From positions 620,001-684,000 of the forward strand of contig NZ_CP038810.1 in NCBI RefSeq assembly GCF_004797125.1: a stretch of 64,000 nt of DNA. The letters run 5' to 3'. Both the position numbers and the translations under genes were made by a program. This DNA is from Flavobacterium sangjuense (lineage in GTDB: Bacteria; Bacteroidota; Bacteroidia; Flavobacteriales; Flavobacteriaceae). The notes beneath the pieces were generated by a model that was not told the DNA's origin, made no database searches, and saw only the letters and a list, made by a program, of their open reading frames with translations. This document shows, one piece after another, positions 44,661-51,885 of the stretch (position 1 is the stretch's first letter; each line of letters starts with the position of its first letter).

Positions 44661-45287
44661 TTAGAAATAGAAAATAATATTCCCATTGATAACAGAAGCA
44701 TGACCGCTATAACCGGCATCATTTTTTCCAAGTATATTATTTATTCCGTATTGATACGAAACATTCAGTCTCACATTTCTAACTCCGGCTGTAACACCAA
44801 CAAGTGGATAAAAACTAACATGGCTGATATTGGTCATATCCTTTGCGGTAGTCTCTTCATCGCCTATAATCAGGTTGTCTTCTTCTGTTTTTTCTACCTG
44901 TAATTTTCCATTGATTTGAACCATTGGGCCAAATTCAAAACTCAAATGGTTTTCAATAAGTTTATAACTCAACTGAAAAGTTATGTTGGCACAAGGCAAT
45001 TTAAAATTGGTTTCTCTATCTTGAAGCGTTTGGTTTAAAGTTGCCACTTTGAAATTGTATTCGCTAAACTGAATTCCATATAGCGCATCCCAATCGTTAT
45101 AGAAATTTCCCCGCATCGAAAGCCCAACATTCCAACCTGTTCCTGGCTTTGCTTCAAAATCTGAAGTGCTTACACTAAATTGATTTAATCCTAAAGTAAC
45201 TCCAATCATATTGGAATCTCTTCGTCCGTATTGTGCAAATCCTATTGTTGATATCAACAATAAAAGGATTGTCATTTTTTTATTCAT
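44661..45287 (-). CDS. Outer-membrane beta-barrel protein (PorT-like family)
   Basis: A 208-residue exported protein (signal MTILLLLISTIGFAQ) whose mature part alternates aromatic and polar residues with a C-terminal aromatic end (VINGNIIFYF), as in small beta-barrels. I chose ATG 45287 so that the signal peptide is at the N-terminus; the frame is open to 45338. It resembles the generic Bacteroidota PorT-like/outer-membrane beta-barrel families; specific function not assigned. Confidence 0.8.
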   Translation of the reverse strand: MNKKMTILLLLISTIGFAQYGRRDSNMIGVTLGLNQFSVSTSDFEAKPGTGWNVGLSMRGNFYNDWDALYGIQFSEYNFKVATLNQTLQDRETNFKLPCANITFQLSYKLIENHLSFEFGPMVQINGKLQVEKTEEDNLIIGDEETTAKDMTNISHVSFYPLVGVTAGVRNVRLNVSYQYGINNILGKNDAGYSGHASVINGNIIFYF

Positions 45288-45311
45288 GAATTCGTAACTT
45301 TTAATTTGTAA

Positions 45312-45319
45312 CAAACATA
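45312..45319 (-). promoter_or_regulatory. Putative -7 element (TATGTTTG) of the beta-barrel gene
   Basis: Matches TAnnTTTG on the minus strand, 24 bases before the ATG at 45287. Upstream TTG candidates exist but at 14 to 17 bases rather than 19. Confidence 0.4.
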
Positions 45320-45365
45320 CATTTTTTTCGTACAACAACTTTACTAACTTAAATATTTAAAAATT

Positions 45366-46352
45366 ATGCCAATTATCGCTATTATTATTTTTCTTGGTGT
45401 TATCATTTTGTTCTCTTCATTTTTTACGGTAAAACAACAGACTGCCGTTGTTGTTGAACGATTCGGTAAGTTCTTAAGTATCCGAAATTCCGGTTTACAG
45501 CTTAAGATTCCAATCATTGATCGTATTGCCGGTCGTGTGAATTTAAGAATTCAACAATTGGACGTTATCATCGAAACACAAACCAAAGACAATGTGTTTA
45601 TCAAAATGAAAGTCTCTGTTCAGTTTAAAGTAATTCAGGAACACGTTTACGAAGCTTTTTATAAATTGGAATATCCACATGATCAAATCACCGCTTATGT
45701 TTTTGACGTAGTTCGTGCTGAAGTTCCAAAGTTAATTTTGGATGATGTTTTCGTTAGAAAAGATGACATCGCAATTGCCGTTAAACGTGAATTAAACGAA
45801 GCCATGACAACCTATGGTTACGATATTATCAATACTTTGGTAACCGATATTGACCCTGATATTCAAGTGAAAAATGCAATGAACAGAATCAACGCTGCCG
45901 AAAGGGAAAAAACAGCAGCCATGTTCGAATCGGATGCACAACGAATCAGAATTGTTGCCAAAGCAAAAGCGGAAGCAGAAAGCAAAAAATTGCAAGGACA
46001 AGGTATTGCGGATCAGCGTAGAGAAATTGCAAAAGGGTTGGTAGAAAGTGTTGATGTTTTAAACAAAGTTGGTATCAATTCACAAGAAGCTTCAGCTTTG
46101 ATTGTAATTACACAACATTATGACACGCTTCAGGCAATTGGTGCTGATACTAATTCGAACTTGATTTTATTACCAAATTCACCACAAGCCGCAAGTGACA
46201 TGTTGAACAATATGGTAACTAGTTTTACGGCTTCGAGCATTATGGGAGAACAGATGAAAAATCAACCTAAAAGAGTTAAGAAAACAGGAAATCATTCTTC
46301 GTTAGATTATAATCCATCTGATACTTCTAACCCCGAAGAACCGGCAAAATAA
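45366..46352 (+). CDS. SPFH domain (stomatin/prohibitin-like) membrane protein
   Basis: A 328-residue protein with one N-terminal membrane helix (IIAIIIFLGVIILFSSFFT), then an SPFH domain (QQTAVVVERFGKFLSIRNSG) and a long helical coiled region with AEREKTAAMFESDAQRIRIVAKAKAEAESK. C-terminal sequence ends in a lysine/proline-rich tail. Family members form large membrane-attached oligomers, often in quality control or lipid-domain organisation, and this one is of the slipin/YbbK (QmcA-like) type. Role here not known. Confidence 0.92.
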   Translation: MPIIAIIIFLGVIILFSSFFTVKQQTAVVVERFGKFLSIRNSGLQLKIPIIDRIAGRVNLRIQQLDVIIETQTKDNVFIKMKVSVQFKVIQEHVYEAFYKLEYPHDQITAYVFDVVRAEVPKLILDDVFVRKDDIAIAVKRELNEAMTTYGYDIINTLVTDIDPDIQVKNAMNRINAAEREKTAAMFESDAQRIRIVAKAKAEAESKKLQGQGIADQRREIAKGLVESVDVLNKVGINSQEASALIVITQHYDTLQAIGADTNSNLILLPNSPQAASDMLNNMVTSFTASSIMGEQMKNQPKRVKKTGNHSSLDYNPSDTSNPEEPAK

Positions 46353-46371
46353 TCGAATCAGAAAACAATAA

Positions 46372-46395
46372 AAAAGAGGCTTAATCGCCTCTTTT
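46372..46395 (+). terminator. Terminator after the SPFH gene, overlapping the next gene
   Basis: Perfect 9-base stem (46372-46380 aaaagaggc with 46387-46395 gcctctttt), 6-base loop and T tract. Its right half lies inside the last codons of the convergent minus-strand gene (RKRGD-stop), so one hairpin serves a plus-strand gene and codes on the other strand. Confidence 0.75.
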
Positions 46396-46635
46396 TCTGT
46401 TTATATACCAATTGATTGCATACGGAATAGCAATCTTTAAAATCGTTCCAAGCGAACCTGAAAATATCTTTTTATACAAATCGTTTACAAACAAAACCGG
46501 TTTTGAAGGAAGGAAACTTTCTTTTGTCTTGTCAATACTCAACAGCATTTTTTTATAATGAATTTCTTTTTCCAGTTTCAGAATTTCTAAATCGTGATTG
46601 ATTTCGGCGTAAGAGGAATATTTTTTAGTTTCCAT
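46381..46635 (-). CDS. DUF6327-like small protein, 84 aa
   Basis: A small protein with a charged helical first half (YAEINHDLEILKLEKEIHYKK) and a hydrophobic C-terminal helix (TILKIAIPYAINWYI) before a basic end. The pattern fits the small DUF6327-type family I associate with Flavobacteriia, but this is recalled, not tested. It starts 2 bases after the holin-like gene stop and probably ends the YtxH-holin-small protein operon. Confidence 0.7.
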   Translation of the reverse strand: METKKYSSYAEINHDLEILKLEKEIHYKKMLLSIDKTKESFLPSKPVLFVNDLYKKIFSGSLGTILKIAIPYAINWYINRKRGD

Positions 46636-46637
46636 AA

Positions 46638-46991
46638 TTAATCTTCGTTAAAAAATATTTCTGAGAATTTTTCCAAAATTGGTCCTTCCACTATTTTGTC
46701 TTTCACCAAAAATAAAAGAAATGCCAACACCAAATAAATTCCGGCTACAATCAAAAAACCAAGCGGATAACTACCGAATAAATTACCCAAAGCCAAAGCT
46801 CCGGCAACCGATATAAAAAGTAAAACTATGACAAGGCAAATAGCTATAAGGAAAAATTTGAGCGCCAAAGTCGTTGATTTCATCGCAACTTTAAAACCCC
46901 ATAGTTTATAATAAGCTATGCTGGTTTCTATATACGCTTTGGCATTCTCCTGAATGTCTTCAACGTTTTCTTTTATTTCTTCTAATGCCAT
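46638..46991 (-). CDS. Phage holin family (DUF1469-like) membrane protein
   Basis: A 117-residue protein with an N-terminal amphipathic helix and two long hydrophobic helices (ALKFFLIAICLVIVLLFISVAGALALG and GFLIVAGIYLVLAFLLFLV), the layout of the Actinobacterial Holin-X/DUF1469 group. Such proteins are widespread chromosomal envelope proteins; nothing here suggests a prophage. It overlaps the upstream YtxH gene by one base (TAATG). Confidence 0.85.
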   Translation of the reverse strand: MALEEIKENVEDIQENAKAYIETSIAYYKLWGFKVAMKSTTLALKFFLIAICLVIVLLFISVAGALALGNLFGSYPLGFLIVAGIYLVLAFLLFLVKDKIVEGPILEKFSEIFFNED

Positions 46992-47287
46992 TATTTCTGA
47001 AGTTTGGCGTTTTGTTTTTTAAGCTCGGCTAATTTCTCTTCCAAAAAGGTAATTGCTTCTTCGGCTTTATAACTCGAATTAGAAAGTAAATCTTCAACCG
47101 TTTCTTTTAACTCATCTTTTGTTTTTGAAAATTTCTCTTTGGTTTCGTCTTTTAAATCATCCAAGCCTTCTTTTATTTTTTCTCTGGTTTTTGAACCTTT
47201 ATCCGGAGCAAATAAAATTCCGATTGCAGCTCCAATTGCCGCACCTGCTAAAAGTGCTAAAAGTCCATTTCCGTTTTTAGTTGACAT
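46991..47287 (-). CDS. YtxH domain-containing protein
   Basis: A 98-residue YtxH-type protein: an N-terminal glycine/alanine-rich hydrophobic segment (GLLALLAGAAIGAAIGILFAPDKGSKTREKIKEG), then a long charged helix. This family is linked to general stress responses in several bacteria. It leads a three-gene operon with the holin-like and DUF6327-like genes. The 289-base gap upstream (47288-47576) shows no gene; its only landmark is the glnS terminator at 47514-47550. Confidence 0.85.
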   Translation of the reverse strand: MSTKNGNGLLALLAGAAIGAAIGILFAPDKGSKTREKIKEGLDDLKDETKEKFSKTKDELKETVEDLLSNSSYKAEEAITFLEEKLAELKKQNAKLQK

Positions 47288-47513
47288 GATTTCTAAAATT
47301 TAATTTGAATAAAATTACAAAATTTATATCGCACAGACGTTAAATTGTGGTTAAACAGTCAAAACTTCATTTAAAGCGAAATAATGAAAGTTCTCAACAG
47401 TAATAGTGATTTGGGCTTTCTGATTTCTAAAAATGTCATAAAATCAATTTATGAAAGCCGATTTTAATTGCTAAAAGTTATATGGTTTTTAATTATTATA
47501 AATTTTATAAATA

Positions 47514-47550
47514 ATAAAAAAGCCCATCTCGTTTTATGACGAGATGAGCT
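47514..47550 (-). terminator. Terminator after glnS
   Basis: Stem catctcgt (47525-47532) with acgagatg (47539-47546), extendable through one C-A mismatch by agc/gct, a 6-base loop, and on the minus strand a T tract (A-run about 47514-47521). It begins 27 bases after the glnS stop. Confidence 0.8.
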
Positions 47551-47576
47551 TCCCATTTGTAAAATCTATTTTGAAA

Positions 47577-49262
47577 TTATTCTTTACTTTCCACTTTTGC
47601 CCAAGTATCTCTTAAGCCAACCGTTTTATTAAAAACCAATTTTTCGGAAGAAGAATCTTTATCAACACAATAATATCCCAAACGTTGAAATTGGAATCGC
47701 TCTCCATTTTTGACTGTAGCCAAACTTGGCTCTAAATATCCTGTAATTACTTCAAGTGAATTTGGGTTTATGTATTCTTTGAAATCTACATCTTTATCAC
47801 CATCCGGATTTTCATGCGTAAAAAGACGGTCATAAATACGAACTTCCGCTTCAATCGCGTGATTGATAGAAACCCAGTGAATCGTTCCTTTTACTTTTCG
47901 TTGAGAAGCTTCTGTTCCGCTTCCGCTGCGTGAATCTTCATCGTAAGTACAATGAATTTCGGTTATATTTCCGGCAGCATCTTTTATAACGCTTTCGCCT
48001 TTAATGATGTAGGCATTTTTCAAACGAACCTCTGTTCCTAATGTCAATCGGAAAAACTTCTTGTTTGCTTCTTCCTGAAAATCTTCTCTTTCGATATATA
48101 ATTCTCTTGAAAAAGGAACTTTTCTAAAACCTAAGCTTTCGTCTTCCTGACTGTTTTCGGCATCTAAAATTTCTTCTTTTCCTTCGGGATAATTGGTAAT
48201 AACCAACTTAACCGGATTTAAAACAGCCATTACCCTTGGTGCTGTTTTATTCAAAATATCCCGTACACAAAATTCCAAAAGTGAAACATCAATCAGATTC
48301 TCACGTTTTGCAATCCCAATTGTATTGGCAAAATTTCGAATCGCCATTGGCGGATAACCGCGTCTTCTCATTCCTGAAATTGTACTCATTCTCGGATCAT
48401 CCCAAGCCTTAACATGCTTTTCTTCTACTAATTGCAACAGCTTTCTTTTAGAAACTACTGTATGCGACAAATTTCTACGGGCAAACTCTCTTTGCTTCGG
48501 ACGCACTTTAGTATCATCATAAACCTGGTCTAAAAACCAATCGTATAACTCACGGTGAGGCAAAAATTCAAGCGTACAAAATGAATGTGAAATTTGTTCC
48601 AAGTAATCACTTTCGCCATGCGCCCAGTCATACATTGGATAAATACACCAATCATTTCCGGTTCTGTGATGATGTGCGTGCAGAATTCGGTACATAATTG
48701 GGTCACGCATCAACATATTGTTGGCGCCCATACTTATTTTGGCACGAAGAATATGCGTTCCGTTTGGAAATTCTCCGTTTTTCATTCGTGTAAACAAATC
48801 TAAATTCTCTTCAACCGAACGATCTCTATAAGGCGAATTTGTTCCGGGAGTTGTTGGTGTTCCTTTTTGGATTGCCATGTCTTCAGAAGACTGACTGTCA
48901 ACATAGGCTTTTCCTTTCTTAATAAACTCAATTGCCCAATCGTATAATTGCTGAAAATAATCAGAAGCATAACATTCGTTACTCCATTCGTAGCCAAGCC
49001 ATTCGATATCCTTTTTGATAGCATCTACATATTCCTGCTCTTCTTTCGCCGGATTTGTATCATCAAAGCGCAGGTTAACTGGCGCCTGATAATCAATTCC
49101 TAAACCAAAGTTTAAACAAATCGCACTGGCATGACCAACGTGTAAATAACCGTTTGGCTCAGGCGGAAAACGAAAACGCAATTTGTCGTTGGACAAACCT
49201 TTTTTCAAATCCTCTTCGATAATTTGTTCAATGAAATTGAGGGACTTCTCTTCTGTTGACAT
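47577..49262 (-). CDS. glnS: Glutamine--tRNA ligase
   Basis: Class I synthetase charging tRNA-Gln directly. The HIGH-type motif is in PPEPNGYLHVGHASA and the KMSKS-type motif in HTVVSKRKLLQLVE; other blocks (RFDDTNPAKEEQEYVDAI, MYDWAHGESDYLEQISHS) are typical of GlnRS. 561 residues with the anticodon-binding C-terminal domain. A -7 element at 49280-49287 precedes it. Confidence 0.97.
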   Translation of the reverse strand: MSTEEKSLNFIEQIIEEDLKKGLSNDKLRFRFPPEPNGYLHVGHASAICLNFGLGIDYQAPVNLRFDDTNPAKEEQEYVDAIKKDIEWLGYEWSNECYASDYFQQLYDWAIEFIKKGKAYVDSQSSEDMAIQKGTPTTPGTNSPYRDRSVEENLDLFTRMKNGEFPNGTHILRAKISMGANNMLMRDPIMYRILHAHHHRTGNDWCIYPMYDWAHGESDYLEQISHSFCTLEFLPHRELYDWFLDQVYDDTKVRPKQREFARRNLSHTVVSKRKLLQLVEEKHVKAWDDPRMSTISGMRRRGYPPMAIRNFANTIGIAKRENLIDVSLLEFCVRDILNKTAPRVMAVLNPVKLVITNYPEGKEEILDAENSQEDESLGFRKVPFSRELYIEREDFQEEANKKFFRLTLGTEVRLKNAYIIKGESVIKDAAGNITEIHCTYDEDSRSGSGTEASQRKVKGTIHWVSINHAIEAEVRIYDRLFTHENPDGDKDVDFKEYINPNSLEVITGYLEPSLATVKNGERFQFQRLGYYCVDKDSSSEKLVFNKTVGLRDTWAKVESKE

Positions 49263-49279
49263 TATTTTTGTAATTTTAG

Positions 49280-49287
49280 CAAAGATA
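49280..49287 (-). promoter_or_regulatory. Putative -7 element (TATCTTTG) of glnS
   Basis: Exact TAnnTTTG on the minus strand, 17 bases before the glnS ATG. Confidence 0.5.
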
Positions 49288-49289
49288 AA

Positions 49290-49390
49290 TAAATGTTTGG
49301 TTATTCGTTTATCTGGTTATTTGATAAAGCTTTAATACTTTTTAAATTATTCAAAATCGAATCACCGAATTACCAAATCACCAAATTAAC
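49290..49390. repeat. Degenerate 8-base microrepeat, partly inverted
   Basis: The left part (tggttattcg, tctggttatttg) is a degenerate inverse of the right part (cgaatcaccgaattaccaaatcaccaaatt, read as 8-base units of the form NAAATNACC). Both halves could pair loosely across about 35 bases. It fills the gap upstream of folB. Confidence 0.5.
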
Positions 49391-49395
49391 ATTAA

Positions 49396-49755
49396 ATGGG
49401 AACCATAAAACTTCAAAATATAAGAACTTTTTCCTTTCACGGCTGCTTAGAAGAAGAAGGCAGAATTGGTTCGGATTATCGTGTGGATTTGGAAATCAAA
49501 ACCGATTTGAGGAAATCTTCTGTTTCTGATGAGCTCAAAGACACCGTTGATTATGTGCTTTTAAACAAAATTGTTGTAGAAGAAATGGCCATTCGTTCCA
49601 AATTATTAGAGCATGTGGCACACCGGATTATAACCAGAGTCTTTAAAGAAATTCCGGCTGTATCCCGAATTCTTTTAGCGGTTTCAAAACTCAATCCTCC
49701 TATTGGTGGTGATGTTGAAGCGGTTACTATTGAAATGGAAGAATATAGAAGTTAA
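49396..49755 (+). CDS. folB: Dihydroneopterin aldolase
   Basis: Folate-pathway enzyme cleaving dihydroneopterin to hydroxymethyl-dihydropterin. The 119-residue protein has the family pattern: IRTFSFHGCLEEEGRIGSDYRVDLEI at the start, TVDYVLLNKIV, KLLEHVAHRII and the C-terminal KLNPPIGGDVEAVTIEM. The catalytic Lys/Glu region lies within the KLNPPIGG segment and EEEG. It precedes tRNA-Cys on the same strand. Confidence 0.92.
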   Translation: MGTIKLQNIRTFSFHGCLEEEGRIGSDYRVDLEIKTDLRKSSVSDELKDTVDYVLLNKIVVEEMAIRSKLLEHVAHRIITRVFKEIPAVSRILLAVSKLNPPIGGDVEAVTIEMEEYRS

Positions 49756-49756
49756 A

Positions 49757-49833
49757 AATAATTGCGAATTGCGAATTTCAAATTACGAAAAGAAAACTTT
49801 TTAGCTTTTGCCTTTTGCCTTTTAACTTTTTTA
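49757..49833. repeat. Heptad microrepeats (GCGAATT and GCCTTTT units) before tRNA-Cys
   Basis: Two adjacent short-period arrays are seen: attgcgaattgcgaatttcaaattacg (7-base units of the GCGAATT type, about 49760-49788) and cttttgccttttgcctttt (GCCTTTT units, about 49805-49823). Confidence 0.55.
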
Positions 49834-49834
49834 G

Positions 49835-49842
49835 TATATTTG
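49835..49842 (+). promoter_or_regulatory. Putative -7 element (TATATTTG) of tRNA-Cys
   Basis: Exact TAnnTTTG match ending 9 bases before the tRNA 5' end; a TTG (49815-49817) lies 17 bases upstream, close to but not at the usual 19-base spacing. Confidence 0.55.
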
Positions 49843-49851
49843 CCGACCAAC

Positions 49852-49922
49852 GGCATCTTGGCCGAGCGGCTAGGCACCGGTCTGCAAAACCGTCTACTCC
49901 GGTTCGAATCCGGAAGATGCCT
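49852..49922 (+). tRNA. tRNA-Cys (anticodon GCA)
   Basis: A full cloverleaf can be drawn. Acceptor ggcatct (49852-49858) pairs with agatgcc (49915-49921). The D arm has a 3-base stem (gcc/ggc). The anticodon loop ctgcaaa carries GCA at 49884-49886. The T arm is tccgg/ccgga with loop ttcgaat. Pair 27-43 is a C-U mismatch. The discriminator is T and no CCA is encoded, so CCA is added by the nucleotidyltransferase. Confidence 0.95.
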
Positions 49923-49989
49923 CAAAAGAGTTACTAGAAATAGTAGCTCTTTTTTTATGGAATAATTTCTCAAAAGAATAAGAAGAGAA

Positions 49990-50412
49990 CTAGTAAATTT
50001 CTATAACCAATGGAGCGGCTCCATCACAAATTATCCCATTGAATTTGGAATTTTTCCAGTTCCGTTTTATGTCGAAAAAGGTTATTTTATCACCTCTTGA
50101 GGCGGTTCTTAAAATCTTCTGGTACATATGTTCATCAATCTTTCCTCCTTTTATCTGCTCAGCCTGAACCCCTGGAATTTTGATACTGAAACTAATAGCC
50201 TTATCCGAAACTGTTTGATTTTGGAGATTAATGTAGTAACCAATCACCATATTTTTGAACTGCTCTTTCTTCATTTTCACAATCCCTTTTTGCACTATTC
50301 CATTGATTGTTACATAGCAACCTTCTTTAGTCTGCTGTTTTTCAGATTGGTCATTCTGTCCATAAAATGAAAGTGAAAAAAATAACGAAAATAACAATAG
50401 TAATCTTTTCAT
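49990..50412 (-). CDS. Secreted hypothetical protein, 140 aa
   Basis: A small exported protein with a clear signal peptide (RLLLLFSLFFSLSFYGQ). I chose ATG 50412, which places the signal at the N-terminus and leaves 10 bases after the LysE gene (start of overlap avoided); the frame is open to 50448. The mature domain has KKEQFKNMVIGYYINLQNQ and an SFSIKIPGVQAEQIKGGKI stretch of unknown family. The neighbour upstream is the LysE exporter gene. Confidence 0.72.
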   Translation of the reverse strand: MKRLLLLFSLFFSLSFYGQNDQSEKQQTKEGCYVTINGIVQKGIVKMKKEQFKNMVIGYYINLQNQTVSDKAISFSIKIPGVQAEQIKGGKIDEHMYQKILRTASRGDKITFFDIKRNWKNSKFNGIICDGAAPLVIEIY

Positions 50413-50422
50413 GATAATGATT

Positions 50423-51118
50423 TTACTGTTTATGCTCCAGTTCTTCAAAAGCTTTATTTACGATTTTTTGCTCTTTTGGAAACCAGCCTTGACTAAGTAG
50501 AAATAAACCCGAAACAATCAAAACAATGCTGATGAACTTCTTAATTAAAAGTATGTTTTTTTGATTGAGTTGGTTACGTAATTGTTTGGCTAAAAGTATT
50601 TTGAAAATATCGGTTACAAAATAAGTAACAATTAATGTGGAGAAAAAAGTCAGCATTCTGGAGGTTTTTAATTCCAGTTGCGGACCAATAGTTATAAGAA
50701 TTGCTAACCAAAATCCGAGTACGCCAATATTGATAAAATTGAGGAAAAAACCTTTGATGAACAAAGAAAGATAATTGGTTTTAGCCAACTCTTTTGGGTC
50801 AATTTCGTCAATCTTAATTTTTTTGGATTCTTTTTGGTTATTCACAAAAGAAATAATGCCATATGTCAACATTACTAATCCACCAAAAATAAACAAAGCC
50901 GGATCATCTTTAATACTCTGGATTAATCGATAACTACTAAAAAAAGCAATGGTAATAAAGACAATATCCGCTAAAACCACACCTGCATCAAAAACAATTG
51001 CGGCTCTAAATCCTTTAACAACGCTGGTTTCGAGTAATACAAAGAATACTGGTCCAATCATAAAACTTAGAAAGAAACCAAGCGGAATGGCAGATAAAAT
51101 ATCTTGAAGTAAAATCAT
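50423..51118 (-). CDS. LysE family transporter
   Basis: A 231-residue inner-membrane exporter with about six helices, N-terminal IPLGFFLSFMIGPVFFVLLE carrying the family GP motif, then AAIVFDAGVVLADIVFITIAF and later NFINIGVLGFWLAILITIG. LysE/RhtB members export amino acids; the actual substrate is unknown. It is probably co-transcribed with the downstream secreted protein gene (11-base gap). Confidence 0.9.
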   Translation of the reverse strand: MILLQDILSAIPLGFFLSFMIGPVFFVLLETSVVKGFRAAIVFDAGVVLADIVFITIAFFSSYRLIQSIKDDPALFIFGGLVMLTYGIISFVNNQKESKKIKIDEIDPKELAKTNYLSLFIKGFFLNFINIGVLGFWLAILITIGPQLELKTSRMLTFFSTLIVTYFVTDIFKILLAKQLRNQLNQKNILLIKKFISIVLIVSGLFLLSQGWFPKEQKIVNKAFEELEHKQ

Positions 51119-51217
51119 TGTTAAAATTTTGACACTGCAATTTAGAATTTAAAATCCAAAAAGGAAAATCGAAGATTCACGAATTCAAAAAAAATATTGC
51201 GCGTGAGTAAATTAAAT

Positions 51218-51883
51218 CTACTTTGCCTGTTCAATTGTTCCGCCGGCTACAATCTTTTTGGTGATTTGTTTTGGCTTCCCAAAAATAGTAATCTCGCCAC
51301 CGGCTCTAACTTTAGCATCAACAATATTTGTTGCAAAAACAGCTGCTTCACCACCGGCATTGCATGCAACAGTAGTTATTTGTGATTCTAATTTTTCAGC
51401 TTCATAAATTCCACCCGAATTAACCAAAACATCCTGAATATCAGCGTTTCCTTCCAATGAAACCTTTGAGCCATTTGCTGTTCTGACATTCAATTTTTCA
51501 ACATCTAAAATCAACTTTACTTCAGAACCTTCTTTAGCAATTACATCAAATACAACCGAATTAATTTTATCGCCACAAGCAATTCTGGAACCTTCATTAG
51601 CTTCGACTCGAGTTATTTTTTTATAATAAACCGTTACCGAAATGTTATCACCTTCCAATAACTTAGTCAATGGCATTCTAATTTTTAATTCCCCATTTTT
51701 ATTGACTAATTCTACTTCATCAGCTTCTTTTCCATCGAGCTGCACTTTGTTTTCATCACTTTGAACAAGAAAAACATCAATGCGGTCAAAGGAAGTTACT
51801 TTATTAAAATCTCCCGCGTTTTTTGTTTCCTGAGCAAAAGCAACTGTACTGATTAACAATAAACTAAAAACTATTTTTTTCAT
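51218..51883 (-). CDS. Head GIN domain (DUF2807) exported protein
   Basis: A 221-residue exported protein with a signal peptide (KIVFSLLLISTVAFAQ) and a repetitive beta-helix-like domain of the DUF2807/head-GIN type (for example VRTANGSKVSLEGNADIQDV, AGGEAAVFATNIVDAKVRAGGEITIFG). Its start is 2 bases after the rnr stop, so they form one transcript. Function of head-GIN proteins is not known to me. Confidence 0.85.
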   Translation of the reverse strand: MKKIVFSLLLISTVAFAQETKNAGDFNKVTSFDRIDVFLVQSDENKVQLDGKEADEVELVNKNGELKIRMPLTKLLEGDNISVTVYYKKITRVEANEGSRIACGDKINSVVFDVIAKEGSEVKLILDVEKLNVRTANGSKVSLEGNADIQDVLVNSGGIYEAEKLESQITTVACNAGGEAAVFATNIVDAKVRAGGEITIFGKPKQITKKIVAGGTIEQAK

Positions 51884-51885
51884 AC

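Noticed and set aside
46638..46991. Prophage remnant because of a phage-holin family hit
   Set aside because: No other phage gene, att site or composition shift; the family is widespread on chromosomes.
49752..49973. Minus-strand reading frame across tRNA-Cys
   Set aside because: It overlaps the tRNA and the heptad repeats and has no protein-like features.
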